A DNA stretch of 64,000 nt, taken from positions 24,659-88,658 of the forward strand of contig NZ_JPME01000004.1 of NCBI RefSeq assembly GCF_000732605.1. The letters run 5' to 3'. The stretch comes from Lacrimispora celerecrescens (GTDB lineage: Bacteria > Bacillota > Clostridia > Lachnospirales > Lachnospiraceae). The translations under genes and the position numbers were made by a program. A model generated the notes under the pieces. The model was given only the letters and a program-made list of their open reading frames with translations, did no database searches and was not told the origin of the DNA. Positions 58,853-64,000 of this stretch are shown here, one piece after another (position 1 is the stretch's first letter; each line of letters opens with the position of its first letter).

Positions 58853-60160
58853 TCATTCATCAAATATATCAACGATCTCTCCGTCTAGGATCCGGTTCAT
58901 ATTTTTCATGGCGCAGAAATTGCCGCACATGGAGCAGGTATCTTCTTTTTCCGGTTTTGATGCGGCACGGTAGCGTCTGGCCTTTTCCGGATCAATGGCA
59001 AGCTGAAACATGGTTTCCCAATCCAGCCGTTTTCTGGCATCGCTCATCTTATGATCCCATTCCTTAGCACCTTGGATGCCTTTTGCAATATCCGCTGCAT
59101 GGGCTGCAATCCGGGCCGCAATGATACCTTCCTTCACATCTGCTTCATCCGGCAGTCTCAAATGCTCCGCAGGAGTTACATAGCATAGAAACGCTGCTCC
59201 GGCAGCAGCGGCCACTGCTCCGCCGATTGCTGCGGTAATATGGTCATATCCGGGCGCAATATCAGTGACAAGAGGCCCGAGGACATAAAAAGGGGCTCCC
59301 TTGCAGATTGTCTGCTGTATTTTCATATTGGCTGCAATCTGATCCAGGGGCATGTGGCCGGGGCCTTCAATAATGATCTGTACATCCTTCTCCCAGGCCC
59401 TTCTTGTCAGTTCCCCAAGAGTCACCAGCTCCTCCACCTGGGAAATATCCGACGCATCTTCAATGCACCCTGGACGGCAGGCATCTCCAAGGCTTAAGGT
59501 CACGTCATGCTTCTGGCAGATTTCCAGTATGCGGTCATAGTGCTCATAAAAGGGGTTCTCCTCCCCGGTCATTTCCATCCAGGCAAAGATGATGGACCCG
59601 CCTCTTGAAACAATGTTAGTCAGCCGTTTTGCTTCCTTGAATCTTTTGGCAGTCTGCTTGTTGATCCCAACGTGAATGGTCATGAAGTCCACCCCGTCTT
59701 CCGCATGCATCTCCACGATCTTTATCCATTCCTCGGCGGTGATTTCCCGAAGGGGTTTGTGATAATAAACCACAGCATCGTAGATCGGAACCGTACCAAT
59801 CATAGCCGGACATTCTCCTGTCAGCTTCCTGCGGAATTTCCGGGTATCTCCAAAGGAGCTTAAATCCATAATGGACTCTGCCCCCATGAGAACTGCGTCC
59901 TTTACTTTCAAAAGCTCCATATCCAGATCATTCAAATCCCTGGACGTACCCAGATTCACATTGATCTTTGTTCTCAGCATGGAGCCGATCCCGCTGGGCT
60001 TTAAGCAGCTGTGGTTTTTATTAGCCGGAATGGCGACTTTTCCTTCCGCTACCAGTTCCCGCAGCTTTTCCGGCTCCCATTGTTCGTGTTCAGCAACTGC
60101 CATCAGTTCCTTTGTCAGAATGCCTTTTCTTGCGGCATCCATTTGTGTGGTGTAATTCAT
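58853..60160 (-). CDS. thiC: Phosphomethylpyrimidine synthase
   Basis: A radical-SAM enzyme that rebuilds aminoimidazole ribotide into HMP phosphate. The 435-residue protein has [45 protein letters not shown] and the C-terminal cluster motif [11 protein letters not shown] (CxxCxxxxC). The plant/Gram-negative N-terminal extension is absent, as usual for clostridia. ATG 60160 follows AAAGGAGGAATAAAC; a longer TTG frame would lie in the terminator of the riboswitch. First gene of the thi operon. Confidence 0.97.
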   Translation of the reverse strand: MNYTTQMDAARKGILTKELMAVAEHEQWEPEKLRELVAEGKVAIPANKNHSCLKPSGIGSMLRTKINVNLGTSRDLNDLDMELLKVKDAVLMGAESIMDLSSFGDTRKFRRKLTGECPAMIGTVPIYDAVVYYHKPLREITAEEWIKIVEMHAEDGVDFMTIHVGINKQTAKRFKEAKRLTNIVSRGGSIIFAWMEMTGEENPFYEHYDRILEICQKHDVTLSLGDACRPGCIEDASDISQVEELVTLGELTRRAWEKDVQIIIEGPGHMPLDQIAANMKIQQTICKGAPFYVLGPLVTDIAPGYDHITAAIGGAVAAAAGAAFLCYVTPAEHLRLPDEADVKEGIIAARIAAHAADIAKGIQGAKEWDHKMSDARKRLDWETMFQLAIDPEKARRYRAASKPEKEDTCSMCGNFCAMKNMNRILDGEIVDIFDE

Positions 60161-60224
60161 GTTTATTCCTCCTTTTTCTCGCAAACGGAGGGATTGTAAG
60201 GGCTTTTGGTAAAGAACAAGAAAA

Positions 60225-60252
60225 AGAGCCCATACCAACAGGTATAGGCTCG
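60225..60252 (-). terminator. Expression-platform terminator of the TPP riboswitch
   Basis: On the minus strand GAGCCtATACC pairs with GGTATgGGCTC and is followed by TTTTTCTTG. Formed when TPP is bound, it would stop transcription before thiC. Confidence 0.85.
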
Positions 60253-60271
60253 GAAATATGCAATCATCCCA

Positions 60272-60362
60272 TATGAATCCCTACGTTGGCATTACCCAAA
60301 TCAGGTTATAAAGGTCGAAGTTGATTACTTCCTCTCAGCCCGCCTACGAGCTCCCTCTTGTG
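60272..60362 (-). ncRNA. TPP riboswitch (thi-box)
   Basis: On the minus strand the conserved GGGCTGAGA, ACCTGAT..GGGTAATGCCA and CGTAGGGA elements occur in the right order. They lie between the promoter (60368-60396) and the terminator (60225-60252). It senses thiamine pyrophosphate and switches off the thi operon. Confidence 0.95.
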
Positions 60363-60367
60363 GCACT

Positions 60368-60396
60368 AGTGTAGCATTCCCCCTCCTCCTTGTCAA
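60368..60396 (-). promoter_or_regulatory. Promoter of the thi operon
   Basis: On the minus strand, TTGACA, a 17-bp spacer and TACACT. The start site would be near 60361, at the 5' edge of the riboswitch. The -35 lies only 23 bases after the trpA stop. Confidence 0.8.
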
Positions 60397-60418
60397 GGAA
60401 AACATCCCTTACCGGCAA

Positions 60419-61192
60419 TCAACCGGATATGGCGGACTTCATTTCCCTTACGTAGTCGCAGACAGGCTCAACACAGTCTTTTCCATACTTTGCGGCAATT
60501 TTTACAATGGCGCTGCCCACAATGACGCCGTCCGCATGTTTGCTCATCTCCCTGGCCTGCTCTTTGGTGGAGATCCCAAAGCCGATGGCGCAGGGAATAT
60601 CTTTTGCCTCCTTTACGAAGGAAATCATTTCGCCAATGTCGGTATTGATTTCTGATCTCACTCCTGTCACGCCCATGGAGGAAACGCAGTAAATAAATCC
60701 TTCCGATCCAGATGCAATGGTCCGTATCCGCTCCCTGGAAGTGGGTGCGATGAGGGAAATCAGTTCGATCCCGTACTTCCTGCAGTAGGGCAGCAGTTCC
60801 GCCCTTTCCTCAAAGGGCATATCCGGTACGATCAGGGCGTCAATGCCGCAGTCCGCCGCATTTTTAAAGAATCGTTCGCTACCATATACGAAAACCGGAT
60901 TGATATAAGTCATAAAAGCCAACGGAACATCGGTTTTTTTGCGTATCCGTTTTACGGTCTCGAAAAGCTTATCCGTGGTAGTTCCTGACGCCAGAGCCCG
61001 CATATCGGCTTCCTGGATTACGATGCCTTCTGCAATAGGGTCAGAAAATGGGATTCCGAGCTCGATTAAATCCGCTCCGGCCTCGGCCATAGCAGGAACC
61101 AGCTCTTCGGTGGTGGCAAGGTCAGGATCCCCTGCTGTAATAAATGGAATGAATGCCTTTCCCTTAGAAAATACTTCGCTTATTCTACTCAT
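60419..61192 (-). CDS. trpA: Tryptophan synthase alpha chain
   Basis: Cleaves indole-3-glycerol phosphate to indole, which is tunnelled to TrpB. The 257-residue TIM-barrel protein has [10 protein letters not shown], the catalytic Glu in [11 protein letters not shown], Asp in [11 protein letters not shown] and the phosphate-binding [13 protein letters not shown] 61192 begins [12 protein letters not shown] and overlaps the trpB stop by 8 bases; the frame runs further 5' only inside trpB. Last gene of the trp operon. Confidence 0.96.
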   Translation of the reverse strand: MSRISEVFSKGKAFIPFITAGDPDLATTEELVPAMAEAGADLIELGIPFSDPIAEGIVIQEADMRALASGTTTDKLFETVKRIRKKTDVPLAFMTYINPVFVYGSERFFKNAADCGIDALIVPDMPFEERAELLPYCRKYGIELISLIAPTSRERIRTIASGSEGFIYCVSSMGVTGVRSEINTDIGEMISFVKEAKDIPCAIGFGISTKEQAREMSKHADGVIVGSAIVKIAAKYGKDCVEPVCDYVREMKSAISG

Positions 61193-62369
61193 AGATTTCA
61201 ACCCCCTTGTAACGGGCAATGGCTGCCACATCCTTGTCACCACGCCCTGATAGATTAATAACAATGACCTCATCCTTTCCCATGGAAGGAGCAATCTTTC
61301 TGGCATAGGCTACGGCATGGGCGCTTTCTATTGCCGGAATGATTCCTTCCAGACGGGATAAGTATTCAAAGGCTTCCACGGATTCCTGATCCGTAATGGA
61401 AACGTAGCTGGCTCTTCCTGAGTCGTGAAGGGCAGCATGCTCCGGTCCGATGCCGGGATAGTCAAGCCCTGCGGAAATGGAGAAAACCGGGGCGATCTGG
61501 CCGTACTCATCCTGGCAGAAATAGGACTTCATGCCGTGGAAGATTCCAGGGGAGCCGGTGGAAATGGTGGCTGCGTGCTTTCCTGTTTCAATGCCGTGTC
61601 CTGCGGCCTCGCAGCCCACCAGCTTTACGGAAGCCTCGTTTACAAATTCATGGAAGATTCCCATGGCATTGCTTCCGCCTCCCACGCAGGCGATCACCAT
61701 ATCAGGAAGCTTACCCTCTGCTTCCAGAAGCTGAGAGCGGACCTCTTTTCCAATGATGCTCTGAAAATCCCTGACAATGGTAGGAAATGGGTGAGGGCCC
61801 ATGACAGAGCCCAGAACATAATGGGTGTCAGCCACCCGGTTGGTCCATTCCCTCATGGTCTCATTGACTGCATCTTTTAAGGTCTGGGTACCGCTTGTGA
61901 CCGCGTGAACCTTTGTGCCTAAAAGCTCCATGCGGAAGACATTTAAGGCCTGACGGTCCGTATCCTCCTTGCCCATGAAAACTTCGCATTCCATTCCCAT
62001 GAGGGCAGCGGCGGTAGCGGTAGCAACACCATGCTGTCCAGCTCCCGTTTCAGCGATGACACGGGTCTTCCCCATCTTCTTTGCAAGAAGAACCTGGCCC
62101 AGGGCATTATTGATCTTATGGGAGCCGGTATGGTTTAGATCTTCCCTCTTTAAATAGATCTTTGCGCCTCCTAAATCCTCTGTCATCCGCTCTGCATAAT
62201 AGAGCAGAGAGGGCCTTCCGGTATATTTCTTGTGGAGGTCTGAAAGTTCTGCTAAAAACTCCTGGTCATGGCTGTACTTCTCATAAGCTTCTTCCAGTTC
62301 ATTCACTGCATTCATCAGTGTTTCGGGGACAAATTGTCCGCCGTGCTGTCCAAATTTTCCTTTTGACAT
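61185..62369 (-). CDS. trpB: Tryptophan synthase beta chain
   Basis: A PLP enzyme that joins indole and serine to give tryptophan. The 394-residue protein has [15 protein letters not shown] at the start, the PLP lysine in [11 protein letters not shown] (about 83), [18 protein letters not shown], the phosphate loop [12 protein letters not shown] and LSGRGDKDV at the end. AAGGAG lies 9 bases before the ATG. Its start lies 55 bases inside trpF. Confidence 0.97.
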   Translation of the reverse strand: MSKGKFGQHGGQFVPETLMNAVNELEEAYEKYSHDQEFLAELSDLHKKYTGRPSLLYYAERMTEDLGGAKIYLKREDLNHTGSHKINNALGQVLLAKKMGKTRVIAETGAGQHGVATATAAALMGMECEVFMGKEDTDRQALNVFRMELLGTKVHAVTSGTQTLKDAVNETMREWTNRVADTHYVLGSVMGPHPFPTIVRDFQSIIGKEVRSQLLEAEGKLPDMVIACVGGGSNAMGIFHEFVNEASVKLVGCEAAGHGIETGKHAATISTGSPGIFHGMKSYFCQDEYGQIAPVFSISAGLDYPGIGPEHAALHDSGRASYVSITDQESVEAFEYLSRLEGIIPAIESAHAVAYARKIAPSMGKDEVIVINLSGRGDKDVAAIARYKGVEIYE

Positions 62370-62998
62370 GGCTGTTCACTCCTTACTATTTGTATGATTT
62401 CTTTTATTTTTTGCGGGTCTTTTTTACCCTCTGTTTCTATGGAACTGCTTAGATCCAGGCAAATGGCGTTTGTTTTCATCGCCTGCTTTATGTTTGAAAC
62501 GCTTACGCCTCCGGCTAGAAACCAGGGTTTTTTTATGTCCGGTATCATGGACCAGTCAAAGGTTTTCCCGCTGCCTCCGTAAAGCCCTTTGGTATAAGTA
62601 TCAAAAAGCAGGAAATCTGCGGGAAGGTGCTCAGCCTCCTTCATATCCTCTGCCTTCCGGACCCGTATGGCCTTTATGACAGGAATGCCGGGGACCAGAC
62701 GGCTTTTTAATTCCATCATATAATCCCGGTCCTCATCACCGTGAAGCTGGACAACGTCTATGGTACCAGTTTCTGTAAGGGACAGGAGCTCCTCGATGGG
62801 GCTGTTTACAAAAACACCCACCGCCGGTATCTCCGGCAGCAGCAGCTCTCTAAGTTCCTGTGCCTTCGGTCCTGTAAGACAGCGCTTTCCAGGGGCAAAT
62901 ACAAAGCCTGCATAATCCGGTTTTAAGATGTTCACTGCCAGAATATCTTCCCTGCAAGTCAGCCCGCATATTTTGATCTGTTTTTCTTTTGGATTCAT
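62315..62998 (-). CDS. trpF: Phosphoribosylanthranilate isomerase
   Basis: Carries out the Amadori step of tryptophan synthesis. The 227-residue TIM-barrel protein has [12 protein letters not shown] with the catalytic Cys, [18 protein letters not shown], the catalytic Asp region [19 protein letters not shown] and [11 protein letters not shown]. Its last 18 codons (ending [10 protein letters not shown]) extend across the trpB start in another frame; this tail is longer than the fold needs. It overlaps trpC by four bases. Confidence 0.95.
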   Translation of the reverse strand: MNPKEKQIKICGLTCREDILAVNILKPDYAGFVFAPGKRCLTGPKAQELRELLLPEIPAVGVFVNSPIEELLSLTETGTIDVVQLHGDEDRDYMMELKSRLVPGIPVIKAIRVRKAEDMKEAEHLPADFLLFDTYTKGLYGGSGKTFDWSMIPDIKKPWFLAGGVSVSNIKQAMKTNAICLDLSSSIETEGKKDPQKIKEIIQIVRSEQPCQKENLDSTADNLSPKH

Positions 62999-63789
62999 TG
63001 TGCCGCCCTCTTAAATCCGTTTAAGATTTCCTTCTTGTCAGGGGAACGCATCAGGCTTTCCCCGATCAGGACGGCATTGACCCCGGCTTCTGACAGGAAC
63101 TTAATGTCTGTTTCTGTTTTGATTCCGCTTTCGGCCACGAAAAGCACATCAGAGGGAACCAGGCTCCTTAAGCGGAGGGAATTGTTAAAATCCACTTCAA
63201 AGGTTTTTAAATTCCGGTTATTTACACCGATGATCCTGGCTCCCGCGGAAAGAGCGGAGTGGATTTCCTTTTCGTCATGGGCTTCTACAAGGGCGCTTAT
63301 GCCAAGGCTCTGGCAAAGCATCAAGCCTTCTTCCAGGGCTTTTGTATTCAGAAGGGCGCAGATGAGGAGAACTGCTGATGCACCTATGGCCTTTGCCTCG
63401 TAGATCTGATAAGGGTCCACCGTAAAATCCTTTCTGAGAAGGGGAATTTTTACCTCATGGCTGATTTCTGTCAGGTAGCTGTTGCTTCCCAGAAAGTATT
63501 CCGGTTCTGTGAGGACGGATATGGCATCCGCCCCTGCAGTTTCGTAATCCTTCGCGATCTCCACATAGGGAAATTCGCGGGCAATGATGCCCTTGGAAGG
63601 AGAGGCGCGTTTTATTTCACAAATAAATGAAATGCCTGGAGAGGAGAGACTTCGTTCAAAGGAAAGCTCTCTTTCTTTTGTTCTTTCCAAGGTTTCAAAT
63701 GCCAGCCTTTCCATGTCCTTCATTGGGATTTTATCTTTTGCTGCCTTTACCCGTTTTCTGGAGGCAGCAGCAAGTACGTCAAGTATCAT
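62995..63789 (-). CDS. trpC: Indole-3-glycerol phosphate synthase
   Basis: Ring-closes CdRP to indole-3-glycerol phosphate. The 264-residue protein has FICEIKRASPSKGII with the catalytic Lys, SVLTEPEYFLGS, LLRKDFTVDPYQIYEA, GVNNRNLKTFEVD and FVAESGIKTETDI. ATGA overlap with trpD upstream and four-base overlap with trpF downstream indicate translational coupling. Confidence 0.97.
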   Translation of the reverse strand: MILDVLAAASRKRVKAAKDKIPMKDMERLAFETLERTKERELSFERSLSSPGISFICEIKRASPSKGIIAREFPYVEIAKDYETAGADAISVLTEPEYFLGSNSYLTEISHEVKIPLLRKDFTVDPYQIYEAKAIGASAVLLICALLNTKALEEGLMLCQSLGISALVEAHDEKEIHSALSAGARIIGVNNRNLKTFEVDFNNSLRLRSLVPSDVLFVAESGIKTETDIKFLSEAGVNAVLIGESLMRSPDKKEILNGFKRAAQ

Positions 63790-64000
63790 AAGCCCACCTC
63801 ATTAGTCATCGTTACAAACTCTTCAAGTTTTGAGGCGGCTTTTCCCGAATCAATGAGATGGGCCGCTTGTTCAATGCACTGGGAAATGGTACAGTCATCG
63901 ATTCCCAGGTACAGGCTTAAGGCAGAGTTTAGTATGACGATATCCCGCTTTGGCCCGTGAAGCTTTCCGTTTAAAATATCCCGGGTGATCTGGGCATTTT
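63786..64000 (-). CDS. trpD: Anthranilate phosphoribosyltransferase, C-terminal part
   Basis: The minus strand is open from the window edge for about 71 codons, reading through GPKRDIVILNSALSLYLG to a stop that overlaps the trpC start. This is the conserved C-terminal part of TrpD, the enzyme that adds phosphoribosyl to anthranilate. The rest of the gene, and presumably trpE and trpG, lie beyond the window. Confidence 0.93.
   Translation of the reverse strand, partial: NAQITRDILNGKLHGPKRDIVILNSALSLYLGIDDCTISQCIEQAAHLIDSGKAASKLEEFVTMTNEVGL

Overview
The window looks like chromosomal DNA of a Gram-positive anaerobe of the Lachnospiraceae (Clostridium saccharolyticum / Lacrimispora-like). This is an inference from AGGAGG-type ribosome sites, sigma-A promoters, a CGAAC-N4-GTTCG-type SOS box at recA, a BadF-type 2-hydroxyacyl-CoA dehydratase activase, the recA-recX-rny block and the gene families; no 16S is present. 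No tRNA, rRNA, CRISPR array or insertion sequence was seen. The only mobile-type gene is a serine recombinase at 52.3-52.9 kb.

Layout. 0-6.4 kb: end of recJ, glyA, motAB, a small DUF1540 gene on the minus strand, an NCS2 nucleobase permease and an RmlD-like SDR. 6.6-10.1 kb: a three-subunit molybdenum hydroxylase (xanthine dehydrogenase type). 10.3-14.7 kb: a MacB/FtsX/HlyD-type export system. 14.8-16.2 kb (minus): a secreted protein made only of cell-wall-binding repeats. 16.5-17.8 kb: an unknown gene pair. 17.9-22.2 kb (minus): a 1420-residue dehydratase activase. 22.4-27.1 kb: CorA, a rhomboid-like membrane protein, pyruvate kinase and lysA. 27.1-32.2 kb: an accessory-looking stretch with a MazG-like enzyme, an orphan ORF, an M20 peptidase, a frameshifted subtilisin and a berberine-bridge-type flavoenzyme. 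32.5-38 kb: recA, recX, rny and a D-Ala-D-Ala carboxypeptidase.

38.3-45 kb is an arabinan/arabinose operon (abfA-araA-araB-araD-araR) with an AraR-type operator just downstream of its promoter. It is followed by an MFS transporter, two AraC regulators, a cold-shock gene and a lacZ-type beta-galactosidase: in all, a plant-polysaccharide sugar module. 52.2-55.8 kb carries the serine recombinase, two inverted palindromic sites flanking a promoter, and a chemoreceptor. 55.9-60.4 kb (minus) is a TPP-riboswitch-controlled thiamine operon (thiC-thiW-thiM-thiE-thiD). 60.4-64 kb (minus) is the 3' part of a trp operon (trpD-trpC-trpF-trpB-trpA) whose 3' end runs into the thi promoter without a visible terminator.

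Main candidates for something new: (1) a roughly 128-bp segment at 53.08-53.21 kb bounded by two inverted 26-bp Hin/Gin-like sites, next to a serine recombinase gene and holding a promoter that points at that gene; inversion would turn the promoter towards the chemoreceptor. (2) A 21-bp hairpin in the cold-shock mRNA leader whose only non-Watson-Crick pairs are G-U on the transcribed strand. (3) Several leader architectures where a promoter runs directly into a terminator, or where the ribosome site lies in or beside a hairpin. All are read by eye from the sequence; none has been tested.
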